This document shows positions 54,410 to 63,877 of a DNA stretch of 64,000 bases, one piece after another (position 1 is the first letter of the stretch; the number at the start of each line of letters is the position of its first letter). The notes beneath the pieces are model-generated. The model ran no database searches. It was not told where the DNA came from and was given only the letters and a program-made list of their open reading frames with translations. The DNA lies in the NCBI GenBank assembly GCA_029261595.1, contig JAJDAZ010000002.1:62001-126000 (forward strand), written 5' to 3'. The translations under genes were made by a program, and so were the position numbers. Source of the stretch: Nitrospinaceae bacterium. GTDB lineage: Bacteria > Nitrospinota > Nitrospinia > Nitrospinales > VA-1.

Positions 54410-56086
54410 CTATTCAAAGGGCCGACCAAAGTAAGACAACGCCCAAAGAGCGACGAGGTAAACGCTTATTAGGGATTGAATCCCTGAAACCACCTTCACC
54501 CATCCGGTAGTGCGAAGCGAAAATTCTTGAGGATGAATTCTAGCCAGCCAGTTGCCAATATTGAGATCACGCCAGCCGAAGTGAAATGCGGAGAGTAAAC
54601 TGACATACACCGCCCATAAAAAAGCCCCAAAACCAGTGGCTCTTACCCGATCAGGATTATCCTGTCCCTGCATCTTGTGAATTCGATCTTCAGGCCACAC
54701 GCGCCAGATTCCTGACTTCTGCTCCTTAAAGGATAGTAAAAAAATATTTCCAATTTTCTGGTGTCCAAACCTAATGGCAATGTAATAGCTAATAGAAAAA
54801 ATCAATATTAGAACCAGTAAAATTCTCAAGGGTCTTCCCGGATACATCCCATATTTACAAGTCAACTCAAACAAAATAAGGTGAAAAGTTCTCTCAATGA
54901 TCCCTTTATCAATTCGTTCACCGTGTTTTATGGCATAAGTCACCTGTCTCTCCTGCTCGCGCATTCCTGCTTTTTTAAATGCTTCGCGAAGAAGATTCAA
55001 ACCACTCGGGGTACCCTTGTCACTAATTCGTAATGAAGCTAAACCCTTGACCTCCGACATGGTGCTCACCAATGGTACATGTATGGGTTCGTAAACGGTG
55101 TCAACCATCTTAGTTTCAAAAAAAACAGCATCCTCCAAGTTGGTTCTCACGAGAACGGCTTTATTCAATTCGGCCCCGCTCAGATCAGCCTTGCTCAGAT
55201 TAGCCCCGCTTAAATCGGACTTTAACAGAATGGCTCCTTTCAGATAGGCCCCGCTCAGATTGGCCTTTCTCAATTTGGCTTCAAATAATTTGGCCGCTTC
55301 GAGATTAGTTCCTTTCAGGTTGGCTATGATCAACTTGGCTTTGTTCAACTTGGTCGCGATCAGAATGGTATCGGTCAGAATGGTGTCGCTCAGATTGGCC
55401 CCGTTCAGATCGGCCCTGTTCAGATTGGCCCTGTTCAGATTGGCCCCAAACAGATTGGCTCCTTTCAGATTGGCATCCATCAGTTTGGCCCCTTCGAGGT
55501 TGGTATTAACAAAGTATGGGGTTATTGATGGATTCTCCACACGCCACGCGTTCCATACCTTAGCCCCTTGTTTGAGAAGGGTAATTTGATCTTCACAGGT
55601 ATATTTCGTATCTGAAACCCAATCGATTTTCATGTATATCGGAACCGCTGTGTCTCTGGTGATCTGCGCTGATTGAACCTGTTCACAAACCAAATTTCTT
55701 GCCCCGAACAGATTGGCTCCTTTCAGATTGGCATCCATAAGTTTGGCCCCGTTCAGATTGGCCTTGCTCAGATCGGCTTTGAACAGATCAACCCCGTTCA
55801 GATCGGCCCCGGTTAGATTGGCCTTGGTCAGATCAGCTCCTCTCAGAATGTTCCCTCGCAAATCAACACCGGTCAGGTCGGCCCTGTTCAGATCAGCCCC
55901 TTTGAGATTGGTCCGGTCTATTGTAACATCTGTCAGATCCATCCCTTTCAGATTGGCATTGCTCAAATCGCAATCCAAACATTGTGAGAACCCTTTCAGC
56001 TTCATAAGGTCATCAGGGTCATAGGCATAAGACATTGGGGTTGAAATTAACAGGATCAAAAAGATAAATAAAAATCGCTTGAGCAT
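54410..56086 (-). CDS. Exported pentapeptide-repeat protein with C-terminal membrane domain
   Basis: 558 residues, with GGAGG before the ATG. Signal peptide (FLFIFLILLISTPMSYAY). Two blocks of A(D/N)LXX pentapeptide repeats, about residues 38-130 and 193-335, form a right-handed beta-helix. A 60-residue insert with two cysteines separates them. The last 150 residues contain about three hydrophobic helices (RILLVLILIFSISYYIAIRF, FGAFLWAVYVSLLSAFHFG, LISVYLVALWALSYFG) in the style of ion-channel-like C-terminal domains. Cysteines occur in SQCLDCDL. Role unknown; a sensor or channel is possible. Confidence 0.82.
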   Translation of the reverse strand: MLKRFLFIFLILLISTPMSYAYDPDDLMKLKGFSQCLDCDLSNANLKGMDLTDVTIDRTNLKGADLNRADLTGVDLRGNILRGADLTKANLTGADLNGVDLFKADLSKANLNGAKLMDANLKGANLFGARNLVCEQVQSAQITRDTAVPIYMKIDWVSDTKYTCEDQITLLKQGAKVWNAWRVENPSITPYFVNTNLEGAKLMDANLKGANLFGANLNRANLNRADLNGANLSDTILTDTILIATKLNKAKLIIANLKGTNLEAAKLFEAKLRKANLSGAYLKGAILLKSDLSGANLSKADLSGAELNKAVLVRTNLEDAVFFETKMVDTVYEPIHVPLVSTMSEVKGLASLRISDKGTPSGLNLLREAFKKAGMREQERQVTYAIKHGERIDKGIIERTFHLILFELTCKYGMYPGRPLRILLVLILIFSISYYIAIRFGHQKIGNIFLLSFKEQKSGIWRVWPEDRIHKMQGQDNPDRVRATGFGAFLWAVYVSLLSAFHFGWRDLNIGNWLARIHPQEFSLRTTGWVKVVSGIQSLISVYLVALWALSYFGRPFE

Positions 56087-56137
56087 GTCCCCTCCAATTT
56101 CAGAATGATTTTGATAGTTTTTTGCCTTCCTGTATCG

Positions 56138-57229
56138 TCACCGGATTTCTTCAAAATACTCCATCAACTGGCTGTGACATTCTCCGCCGCTTAAAATATT
56201 TCGGGCAGCATCGAACCCTTCCTGCGGTGTTGCAAACATCCCTAATAGATGACCAAGCGTCCCAGCGTGGCAGGCGATCAGTGGAGCCGCCGGGCCCTGG
56301 TTGTTTTTGAGTGCGGTTTCTCCCCACTTCGCTAAAAATTCCAGGGTGGTTGTTTCGGATTTCAAGTCCTGGTAAGCGTTTTGGATTTCGTCACGAGTTA
56401 CTTTTGAATACATATTTTGTAAGACCAGTTTTTTTTCGACGGCATTTTTCTCTCCTGAATCGATAAACATCTTCGCTTCTTTGTGAACTCCATAAAACGT
56501 GGTTCCTTCCGAACCATTTCCGATGATGGTTTTATCGAAACCGCTCAACCGGGCGACGGCCAGCATGGAAACTTCATAACCGCGATGAAAATATCCGGTG
56601 GCGAGGAAATTTCCTTTCGAACGGGCCTTGACCGGTTGCAGCATTTTTTCAAGCGTCGCCAGCATGGGGCGTTTCACGATCTCCACCCGCATGTCCCGCA
56701 GATTTTCCAGGGAAGGATTGGTGTGTCTGGTGGAGAGGTATCCAAACTGATGTTTTTTTAAAAGCGCCAGCCGTTTTTCATGATTGTCGTTTTTGGACAC
56801 GCCATAATGTTTGACGAGCAGGTCTTCAAAAGTAATGCCGAATTTTGGCGGCAACGATTGCGTCGAATGACCGTAAGCCGGAAGGCCTATTCTGGCCAGA
56901 ACGGGCAAGGTGAAAAAACCGAAATACGGCACCCTGTTGAATCCATCGAACGGATCGGCGATTTGCAGAATTTTTTCAAAGGGAACTTCATGCTGGATCG
57001 TGGTTCGATTCAGGGCCTTCCAATAGCCGATATTTTCCGCCACCGTTTCGAGTTTCATGCGTGCGGCGATGAGGAAAATTCCGGCGCGTACCGGAGACAC
57101 GGAACCGTTTAAAATCAAGGTGAGCGCGTCCTCGGCCTCCTGCTCGGTCAGGTCTTTGCTCATTTTGGGTCCGGTGGCGATTTTTTGCAGGTAGCCCTGC
57201 ATCCGTTTGGAAGCGTCTGTTTCGTCCAT
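56138..57229 (-). CDS. Anthranilate phosphoribosyltransferase-like (TrpD2) protein
   Basis: 363 residues. The glycosyl-transferase family 3 fold is recognisable: an N-terminal helical part (LTEQEAEDALTLILNGSVSPVRAGIFLIAARMKLET) and the catalytic domain (GHSTQSLPPKFG, GYFHRGYEVSMLAVARLSG, and IIGNGSEGTT). The glycine-rich GTGGD phosphate loop of true TrpD is not evident, so it is a TrpD2/YbiB-like paralogue, several of which bind nucleic acid rather than make tryptophan. No trp genes adjoin it. Confidence 0.75.
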   Translation of the reverse strand: MDETDASKRMQGYLQKIATGPKMSKDLTEQEAEDALTLILNGSVSPVRAGIFLIAARMKLETVAENIGYWKALNRTTIQHEVPFEKILQIADPFDGFNRVPYFGFFTLPVLARIGLPAYGHSTQSLPPKFGITFEDLLVKHYGVSKNDNHEKRLALLKKHQFGYLSTRHTNPSLENLRDMRVEIVKRPMLATLEKMLQPVKARSKGNFLATGYFHRGYEVSMLAVARLSGFDKTIIGNGSEGTTFYGVHKEAKMFIDSGEKNAVEKKLVLQNMYSKVTRDEIQNAYQDLKSETTTLEFLAKWGETALKNNQGPAAPLIACHAGTLGHLLGMFATPQEGFDAARNILSGGECHSQLMEYFEEIR

Positions 57230-57360
57230 GGTGTCTATTTTTTAAGGGATCGTGGCTCTATTTCATGTTCTGCGGTATCATTATCCTGCACGAATCTAAT
57301 CTAAAGAAGAAATATTTATGCCCTGCGGATTGTCCTGGGCGTTTGGTGAATCGATAAATA

Positions 57361-59076
57361 ATGATAGCAACAAAAACCAGTCCCCATTCTATAGAAAACG
57401 ATCCCATCCTGCGAGAGCTGAAGGTCCTTTTGGTGTATCCGAGCACGGCCGATGTCGCTCTGGATAATCTTGGATTTCAGAGAGTTCATGCTTTGTTGAA
57501 TCAAATCGACGGAGTGGATTGCGACCGTTACAGTTTCCCGGTGGATTGGAAGCCGGAAATGGAAAGCCTTCCCCAAAAAGACCTGCTGTCTCATGAGATG
57601 GGATTGCATCCTCAGGATTTCGACATGATCGCTTTTTCCATCTCCTTTGAGCCGGATTACCTGCATGTGGCGGCCTTGTTGAAGCATTTTGGCCTCCCCC
57701 TGGAAAGTAAACTCAGGGGGGAAAGTCATCCCCTGATATTGGCGGGAGGGTCGGCGGTGTTCATCAACCCGGAACCTTTGGCGGATATTGTCGATGTCTT
57801 TTTCATCGGCGAAGGGGAGGGTCTGGCGGGAAATTTTTTTGATCTCTATCTAAAAACGCCGTGGCATGATTCCCGCGAACTGTTACACCAGGCCGCAACA
57901 CAGCCGGGAATATATGTTCCCCGGTTCTATCATCCGCAATATGAAGATGGCGAGTTTGCGGGATTTCAGGTGGAACCTGATTTGCCTTTGCGTATTGAGC
58001 GGCATTGGACCCAGAAGTCGGAGGACCTTTGCACGCATTCGGAAATTCACAATGGCGTATCGACCTTTAAGGATATGGCCCTGATGGAAGTGACCCGCGG
58101 GTGCATCTGGGCCTGCCGGTTCTGTACGGCGGGTTTTATTTACCGGCCTCCGCGTCTGCCGGATCTTGATCTGACCTATCAATCGCTGGAAAAGTCATTG
58201 GAAAAAGCCGGGCAATCGGCCTCGACCATTGGTCTTGTGGGGCCTTCGGTGACGGACCACCCGGATTTGATCGGTCTGGCCAAGAGGATTACCGAACAGG
58301 GCAAAAAACTTTCCTTTTCTTCTTTGCGGATGGAAACCCTCAACGATGAACTGGTGGATTTGATTTTACAAAGCGGGCAGAAAACCCTGACGGTGGCGGT
58401 CGATGCACCTTCCGAGCGAATGCGCGATGTGGTCAACAAAGCCGCTACCGACGAATACATCATTGAAAAATGCCGGTTTCTCACCGAGAAAGGCATTCTG
58501 CATTTGAAAATATACTCCATCATCGGACTGCCGGGTGAAGAGGATGAAGACATCGACCAGTTCATCACCTTGGTTAATAACGTCATGGACGTCTATGTGG
58601 AAGCCTGCCGAAAACGCGGAAACATCGGCAATGTGACCATCGGTCTCAGCCCGCTGATCCCAAAGCCGGGCACGCCGTTTCAGTGGCATCCCATGGAACG
58701 GGTGAAGAGTTTGAAGAAAAAATTCATGAAAGTGCGCAAGGCATTGGGGAAAATTCCTCATCTTAAGATGAGTTTTGGATCGCCCAACGAGGCGTACCTG
58801 CAAACCTATCTTTCGCGCGGCGACCGGCGTCTCCTGGATTTCTTCAAAACCTATCTGAATAATCATCACGATTCGAAAGCGGCGCTGAACGAATATCGTG
58901 AACGTGTCGATCAGGTGAACTACCGCCAGTTTGAACGGGATGACGTTCTGCCCTGGGACATCGTCGATCACGGCTACAAAAACCATTTTCTGTGGCAGGA
59001 CTACCAACGCGGCCTGCGGCAAAAACACACTCCCATTTGTGACACGGCCACCTGCAAGATTTGCGGCCTCTGCTAA
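57361..59076 (+). CDS. Radical SAM protein of uncharacterised family
   Basis: 571 residues. The core has the standard CX3CX2C motif in TRGCIWACRFC (C248, C252, C255), and SSLRMETLNDELVDLI and IYSIIGLPGEEDEDI downstream. An N-terminal Rossmann-like part (LLVYPSTADVALDNLGFQRVH, ILAGGSAVFINPEPLADIVD) precedes it, a layout like the TIGR03960 family. The C-terminus ends in a small cysteine cluster, TATCKICGLC. In many genomes this family is fused to a DUF2344 partner domain, absent here. Substrate unknown. Confidence 0.82.
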   Translation: MIATKTSPHSIENDPILRELKVLLVYPSTADVALDNLGFQRVHALLNQIDGVDCDRYSFPVDWKPEMESLPQKDLLSHEMGLHPQDFDMIAFSISFEPDYLHVAALLKHFGLPLESKLRGESHPLILAGGSAVFINPEPLADIVDVFFIGEGEGLAGNFFDLYLKTPWHDSRELLHQAATQPGIYVPRFYHPQYEDGEFAGFQVEPDLPLRIERHWTQKSEDLCTHSEIHNGVSTFKDMALMEVTRGCIWACRFCTAGFIYRPPRLPDLDLTYQSLEKSLEKAGQSASTIGLVGPSVTDHPDLIGLAKRITEQGKKLSFSSLRMETLNDELVDLILQSGQKTLTVAVDAPSERMRDVVNKAATDEYIIEKCRFLTEKGILHLKIYSIIGLPGEEDEDIDQFITLVNNVMDVYVEACRKRGNIGNVTIGLSPLIPKPGTPFQWHPMERVKSLKKKFMKVRKALGKIPHLKMSFGSPNEAYLQTYLSRGDRRLLDFFKTYLNNHHDSKAALNEYRERVDQVNYRQFERDDVLPWDIVDHGYKNHFLWQDYQRGLRQKHTPICDTATCKICGLC

Positions 59077-59086
59077 CCCCACTACG

Positions 59087-59141
59087 CCCCGTTACACGGG
59101 GAGGAAGCTTGGGCCTGACGCTACGCGAGGCCCTGAAAACG
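59087..59141. repeat. Dispersed 55-bp repeat, copy 2
   Basis: Near-identical to 49830-49885: CCCC-GTTACAC-GGGG, GAGGAAG, GGGCCT...AGGCCC (59111-59133) and CTGAAAA. Lies just after the radical SAM gene stop. Confidence 0.7.
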
Positions 59142-59239
59142 TCTGGAGGGAAATATCAGCATTATGCAAGTTTTTGCCAGCCATAAACTCATCGCACGAT
59201 AATATCTCTTCCACCAGTACGTTGGTGGATTTTGAACCT

Positions 59240-60106
59240 ATGTCTTTCAATATTGAAAAAATGCACAAGTTGCCGCCCGGCGACCGGTTTTTGGATTGCA
59301 ACGAGATCTGGTATTTTTTCAACCGCTGGGTGATCCGCGTTTTATACCCCTTGCCCGTTACGGCGAACCAGATCACCTTTTTGTCTTTAGTGATGGGCCT
59401 CCTGGCGGCGGGGTTTTATGTGTCCGACTTTCACAATGCTATGATTTGGGCGGCGATCTTTTTTTACGGAAAAATTTTTCTGGACAATGTGGACGGCAAC
59501 CTGGCCCGTGTGCGCGGCGAGGTTTCCCGGGTGGGGCGGTTTTTGGATTCGTTCACCGACTTTGTGGTGACGGTGGCCGTCTATGGGGCGATCACTTATC
59601 GATTGGTTCAGGAAACCCACGATCCTCTCCTTTGGGCCGTCGGATTTTTCGCGTTGTTGAGCGCTCTATTGCATTGCACCTATTTTGTGTTTTACCTGGT
59701 CAACTACACCTCGATGGTGGGAACCTATGAGATGAACCGGGTGCGTGAAGACATTGTCGATGAAGATCGTGAATCGGCCCCTGATGGAGAGTTGTTCTGG
59801 CAACGCGTGCATGGGTGGCTGTACGGCTGGCAGGACAAGGCGATCGAAAAGTTTGACACGAAAAGCCGTGAACTGGCGAAGGTCGAAAAAGAACCGGGCG
59901 AGCAAAAGGCCTGGTATCAGGACAAATTGTTTTTGACCTACATCAGCCCGTTATGTTTATGCACCAACAATATGATCGTGGTGGTGTTTTCTCTCTTTGA
60001 TGCTTTGGAACTGGCCTTATATGCCGTGTTGATTTTAGGAAACGCCTATCTGCTGGGGATTCAGATCTGGAAAATCGGCCGCCATCGATTGATGATGCTG
60101 GCTTGA
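59240..60106 (+). CDS. CDP-alcohol phosphatidyltransferase family protein
   Basis: 288 residues from an ATG at 59240; the open frame begins at 58931 but overlaps the radical SAM gene, and the homologous part starts here. The CDP-OH-P motif D-G-x2-A-R-x8-G-x3-D-x3-D is complete in DGNLARVRGEVSRVGRF followed by LDSFTDF. Several membrane helices (ANQITFLSLVMGLLAAGFYV, VVTVAVYGAITY, FALLSALLHCTYFVFYLV, LALYAVLILGNAYLLGI). Such enzymes make phospholipid-type headgroup bonds from CDP-lipids or CDP-alcohols. The specific product cannot be told. Confidence 0.9.
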   Translation: MSFNIEKMHKLPPGDRFLDCNEIWYFFNRWVIRVLYPLPVTANQITFLSLVMGLLAAGFYVSDFHNAMIWAAIFFYGKIFLDNVDGNLARVRGEVSRVGRFLDSFTDFVVTVAVYGAITYRLVQETHDPLLWAVGFFALLSALLHCTYFVFYLVNYTSMVGTYEMNRVREDIVDEDRESAPDGELFWQRVHGWLYGWQDKAIEKFDTKSRELAKVEKEPGEQKAWYQDKLFLTYISPLCLCTNNMIVVVFSLFDALELALYAVLILGNAYLLGIQIWKIGRHRLMMLA

Positions 60107-60132
60107 ACCACCAGGGAAAAGGGAGGGGAGGT

Positions 60133-60825
60133 TCAGTTTAAATTAATATCGGCGCCGGGGTTGGCCCGCATCTTGGATAGATGGATGATGTCCATTTTCA
60201 TCTTCAGCATCGTATGAATGCTATCGATTCTTTTTAAGACATCCTGTTCTTCGAGTAATTTTTGTTTCTGCTCCGTTGTCAGATTTAACTGGTAGGCGAT
60301 CTGATCGGCCAGGTGACTTAGAATTTTGCAGTCATCCAAAATCATTTCTGTTCTGAAGTTTTTTCCAGAAGACAAAGCGCGGATGTATTCGTAGCAATGA
60401 CGGATCAACTCTTCCTTCAAGGGATTGGGTCCTGTAATCAGGCTCTGGTCGTTGATTTCCTTCAAGGTTTCAATACTTGCCCGGCGATAGGGTTTTCCTT
60501 CTGTTTCCCCAACAACCCGGAACCGGCTCAAGCCTTTCAAGACCATATTGTATTTTCCATCCCCAAGCAGAACGTGTTTTTCGATTTTCCCAACGCACCC
60601 GACCGTGGCGATTGGCGGTGCGGCATAATAATTGGCTTCCCATCCCGGCAGCAGGAGCACCATGCCGATTTTTTTCTCGCCCTCTAAAGCTTCGGCGACC
60701 ATCTGCCGGTATCGCGGTTCAAATATGTGCAGTGGCAACAAGGTGTTAGGATAAAACACGGTCTGGGGCAGAGGAAATAAGGGGACGAGTTCCCCGTGCT
60801 CTGGAGGATTGATTTCGCTTTCCAT
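60133..60825 (-). CDS. LON N-terminal substrate-binding-domain protein
   Basis: 230 residues. The family start VPLFPLPQTVFYPNTLLPLHIFEPRYRQMVAEAL and GCVGKIEKHVLLGDGKYNMVLKGLSRFRV are typical of stand-alone LonN (PUA-like) proteins, which lack the ATPase and protease domains of Lon. The C-terminal half is helical (DQIAYQLNLTTEQKQKLLEE). The role is probably substrate recognition or assembly; the partner is unknown. Confidence 0.88.
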   Translation of the reverse strand: MESEINPPEHGELVPLFPLPQTVFYPNTLLPLHIFEPRYRQMVAEALEGEKKIGMVLLLPGWEANYYAAPPIATVGCVGKIEKHVLLGDGKYNMVLKGLSRFRVVGETEGKPYRRASIETLKEINDQSLITGPNPLKEELIRHCYEYIRALSSGKNFRTEMILDDCKILSHLADQIAYQLNLTTEQKQKLLEEQDVLKRIDSIHTMLKMKMDIIHLSKMRANPGADINLN

Positions 60826-60912
60826 GGTATTTTTTTTGCTTATATCGTTCCGGCATTAATAGTATGATTAAATGTCGGCTGGTTTTGGATCAGCCGGGTT
60901 TCTCCTGAGCTA

Positions 60913-60928
60913 CGATAAAACTTTATCG
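60913..60928. promoter_or_regulatory. 16-bp near-perfect palindrome, candidate operator
   Basis: CGATAAA-AC-TTTATCG lies in the 186-base divergent gap between the LON-domain gene and the 469-residue gene. The seven-base arms are exact complements. No regulator nearby. Confidence 0.35.
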
Positions 60929-61011
60929 AGCCAAATGCATCTAAATTTCTATAGATCATTGATTTTTAAGGTTACCTTGAATTTTCCTCAGTTTTTCCAC
61001 AATTAAGCCCG

Positions 61012-62421
61012 ATGACCGCGACCCAGGAGGACATTTATTCTGAAATTGCGACTTCGCTCACCGAAGCCGGGCTGTATTCCGTGGACGCAAACGATGGTGT
61101 GGCGGAAAATACCTGGCGGATATCCACGGAACCGTATTTTCTATCGGTCAGCGAATTGGAATTCATCGACCGGCTGGGCCATCACCTGCTCAAGTTTTAC
61201 TCGGTTCTGAACCAGTTTTACCTGGACAGCGCCAAGGGGAAACTTCCGGGGTGGATCGCTGAATACCTGGATGCCGGCAAGCCCCAGGATTTGATCGGGT
61301 ACAGCCGGATGAAGCGGTTCAAGAACGCCCTTCCGGGGATCATTCGGCCCGATCTGATCGTGACAGACCGGGGTTTTTCAGTGACCGAGCTCGATTCGGT
61401 GCCGGGAGGTTTTGGTCTGACAGCCCGTTTGATGTCTCTTTACCAGACGGATGAAAATAATATCATTGGCCAGGAACATGGCGGGATTCCTGAGTTATTT
61501 TACAAAATGGCCACCGCGACGGCGGATTCGGAGAAAGGCGTTCTGGGAATCATCGTCTCCGATGAAGCGGAAGATTACCGCAGTGAAATGGTTTATCTGG
61601 CCGGTCTCCTGAAGCAAAATGGGGTTGCGGTTTATACCGTGCATCCACGTGAAGTGATTTTCAAGGAAGAGGGATTATTTGTTTTAGATGGAGATTCTCT
61701 GGTCCGGCTGGATGTGATTTACCGGTTTTTTGAATTATTCGATCTCAAAAATATCCCCAAATCCGAATTATTTGTATACAGCAACAAAAAAGGCAGGGTC
61801 GAAACCACACCTCCTTATAAGCCCTTTCTGGAAGAAAAGCTCAGTTTTGCCTTGTTTCATCATCCCGTACTGATTCCATATTGGGAAAAAGCTTTGGGAC
61901 CCGAAACTTTTACGGCCCTATCTCATCTAATTCCCAAAACCTGGGTCCTCGATAATCGGGAACTACCGCCGCATGGCGTGATCCCTGGATTGGCTGTCAA
62001 TCAGGCGCCGGTCAGGAACTGGCAGGAATTGTTTTCTCTTAGCCAGAAGGAAAGGGAATTTGCGGTCAAGCCCTCCGGTTTTTCGCCGTTATCCTGGGGA
62101 AGCCGGGGAGTGGTCATCGGGCACGATGTTTCCAGCGCTGAATGGCAGGAAACGCTTAAAAACAGTCTGGCCGGGTTTCCCAATCAACCCTCGATATTGC
62201 AGGAGTTTCACAAGGGGAAAACGGTTCTTGGTTCTTATTACCAGCCAGAGACCGGGATGATGACTGAAATGAAAAGCCGGGTGCGCCTGACGCCATATTA
62301 TTTTGTGGTGCAGGGAGTGCCCAAATTGGGTGGAATTCTTGCCACCTTGTGCCCGCACGATAAAAAGAAAATTCACGGCATGTCGGATGCCATCATGGTT
62401 CCCTGTGCCGTTCGGGGTTAG
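61012..62421 (+). CDS. Unidentified 469-residue protein, possible ATP-grasp-like fold
   Basis: 469 residues, no signal peptide and no obvious membrane segment. Stretches such as RPDLIVTDRGFSVTELDSVP, GGFGLTARLMSLY, VRLDVIYRFFELFDLKN and KPSGFSPLSWGSRGVVIGHD recall circularly permuted ATP-grasp enzymes (Glu/Asp-rich strand, glycine loop, basic KP segment), but I cannot place the catalytic residues with confidence. A glutaredoxin-like protein starts 45 bases later, and KamA after that. ATP-dependent ligation is a hypothesis only. Confidence 0.7.
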   Translation: MTATQEDIYSEIATSLTEAGLYSVDANDGVAENTWRISTEPYFLSVSELEFIDRLGHHLLKFYSVLNQFYLDSAKGKLPGWIAEYLDAGKPQDLIGYSRMKRFKNALPGIIRPDLIVTDRGFSVTELDSVPGGFGLTARLMSLYQTDENNIIGQEHGGIPELFYKMATATADSEKGVLGIIVSDEAEDYRSEMVYLAGLLKQNGVAVYTVHPREVIFKEEGLFVLDGDSLVRLDVIYRFFELFDLKNIPKSELFVYSNKKGRVETTPPYKPFLEEKLSFALFHHPVLIPYWEKALGPETFTALSHLIPKTWVLDNRELPPHGVIPGLAVNQAPVRNWQELFSLSQKEREFAVKPSGFSPLSWGSRGVVIGHDVSSAEWQETLKNSLAGFPNQPSILQEFHKGKTVLGSYYQPETGMMTEMKSRVRLTPYYFVVQGVPKLGGILATLCPHDKKKIHGMSDAIMVPCAVRG

Positions 62422-62465
62422 ATCGGGCGATTTGCAGACAGCCCAAATAAGGCAGGAAATTGGAA

Positions 62466-62705
62466 ATGATCAAACTATACAACATTGATGGATGCGGTTA
62501 TTGCGGCATGGTCCGTAGAGTTCTTGAGGAACTCAACGTGGAGTACGAAAAGATAGATGTGCCCTGGCCACAAATGCAACGCAAAGAAGTGTATCAGGTG
62601 TCCGGGCAATACACCGTGCCGGTACTCGTCGATGGCGATAAAATTTTCGACGATGAGTATGAAATCATTCATTACCTGAAGCAAGCCTACCCCGTCAATA
62701 ATTAA
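62466..62705 (+). CDS. Glutaredoxin / GST-N-terminal-like small protein
   Basis: 79 residues from an ATG behind GGAA; a TTG at 62460 is alternative. Redox motif DGCGYCGMVRRVLEEL, then YTVPVLVDGDKIFDDEYEII with the cis-proline and the Asp-Asp-Glu of the glutathione-type binding site. It acts on disulfides or glutathionylated proteins in the cytosol. It starts 45 bases after the 469-residue gene and 18 bases before kamA. Confidence 0.88.
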   Translation: MIKLYNIDGCGYCGMVRRVLEELNVEYEKIDVPWPQMQRKEVYQVSGQYTVPVLVDGDKIFDDEYEIIHYLKQAYPVNN

Positions 62706-62722
62706 CCAAAAAAAGGGTCAAC

Positions 62723-63868
62723 ATGGAATCGTGGCAAAAACTTTTGAGTAATAGTGTCGTCAAAGTCGAAGATTTGCCCTTTCTCCCAGACACCTCGAAT
62801 GAATACCGGGAAAAACTGAAGAAGGTCTCGAAAGTTTTCCCCATCCGCATCAATTCGTATTTCCTCGACCAGATTAAGGAAGAAAACGATCCCATGTGGC
62901 GGCAGGTGGTCCCTACTTTGGACGAACTGGATGATTTTCTAAGTGAAGAGGAGTTGTTGGAATCAGACCCCTTGAATGAAGAAGGAGACATGCCCGTCCC
63001 TGAGCTGGTGCATCGTTACCCGGACCGGGTTTTGCTGATGGTCAATAATCATTGCCCGATCATATGCCGGTTTTGCACCCGCAAGCGGAAAATCGGATTT
63101 CCGGGCATTGTCACGCGGGAAACCCTCCGGCAGGGAATCGAATACATTCGTAATCACACCGAAATTCGCGATGTGATTTTGTCCGGCGGCGACCCGCTTC
63201 TGGTTCCTGATAAAGAACTGGATCGCATATTGAGCGAACTTCGCTCGATACCCCATCTGGAAATCATTCGCATCGGGACCCGCGTTCCGGGAACATTGCC
63301 ACAACGGATTACCGAAGATTTATGCTCTATTCTTAAAAAATACCATCCGCTGTATTTCAATATCCACTTCAATCACCCGGACGAGATCACGCCGGAAGTG
63401 GAGAAAGCCTGTAATATGCTGGCCGATACCGGGATTCCTCTGGGCAGTCAAACGGTTCTTTTGAAAGGCGTGAATGACGACGCCGAGGTCATGCGCGAAC
63501 TCATGGTCAAGCTGTTAAAGATTCGCGTCAAGCCCTATTACATTTACCAGGCGGACATGACTCTGGGAACTGATCATTTCCGCACCACCGTCGAGAAAAG
63601 CCTGAGTATCATGAAGGATTTGCAGGGTCATATTTCCGGAATGGGTGTGCCTTATTTTGTGATCGACGCTCCCGGTGGCGGCGGCAAGGTGAGACTGCTT
63701 CCCGATATGGTTCTGGAGCACAATGATAAAGAAGTGGTCATAAAAAACTACGAAGGCAAAGTATACCGATATCCCCAACCCCAGGAAAAAACCGCGCAAA
63801 ACGGCAAAAAGCCCTCCACCGCCGATGAAGCGGTCGCGGCTGACAATGTCTGTCAGTTATCCGTTTGA
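62723..63868 (+). CDS. kamA: KamA-family lysine 2,3-aminomutase
   Basis: 381 residues. Radical SAM motif CPIICRFC (C111, C115, C118). PLP lysine K322 in APGGGGKVRLLPD. Substrate-binding aspartates corresponding to those of lysine aminomutase appear in YQADMTLGTDHFR (D278) and YFVIDAPGG (D315), favouring lysine over glutamate, where these are Lys and Asn. Makes beta-lysine, often for the osmolyte N-acetyl-beta-lysine. An ablB acetyltransferase is not seen next to it. The glutaredoxin gene is 18 bases upstream. Confidence 0.88.
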   Translation: MESWQKLLSNSVVKVEDLPFLPDTSNEYREKLKKVSKVFPIRINSYFLDQIKEENDPMWRQVVPTLDELDDFLSEEELLESDPLNEEGDMPVPELVHRYPDRVLLMVNNHCPIICRFCTRKRKIGFPGIVTRETLRQGIEYIRNHTEIRDVILSGGDPLLVPDKELDRILSELRSIPHLEIIRIGTRVPGTLPQRITEDLCSILKKYHPLYFNIHFNHPDEITPEVEKACNMLADTGIPLGSQTVLLKGVNDDAEVMRELMVKLLKIRVKPYYIYQADMTLGTDHFRTTVEKSLSIMKDLQGHISGMGVPYFVIDAPGGGGKVRLLPDMVLEHNDKEVVIKNYEGKVYRYPQPQEKTAQNGKKPSTADEAVAADNVCQLSV

Positions 63869-63877
63869 TCTCAAAAG

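Noticed and set aside
59092-59376. Minus-strand ORF over the dispersed repeat
   Set aside because: It arises from the repeat and the opposite strand of the phosphatidyltransferase gene; a similar shadow occurs at the other repeat copy.
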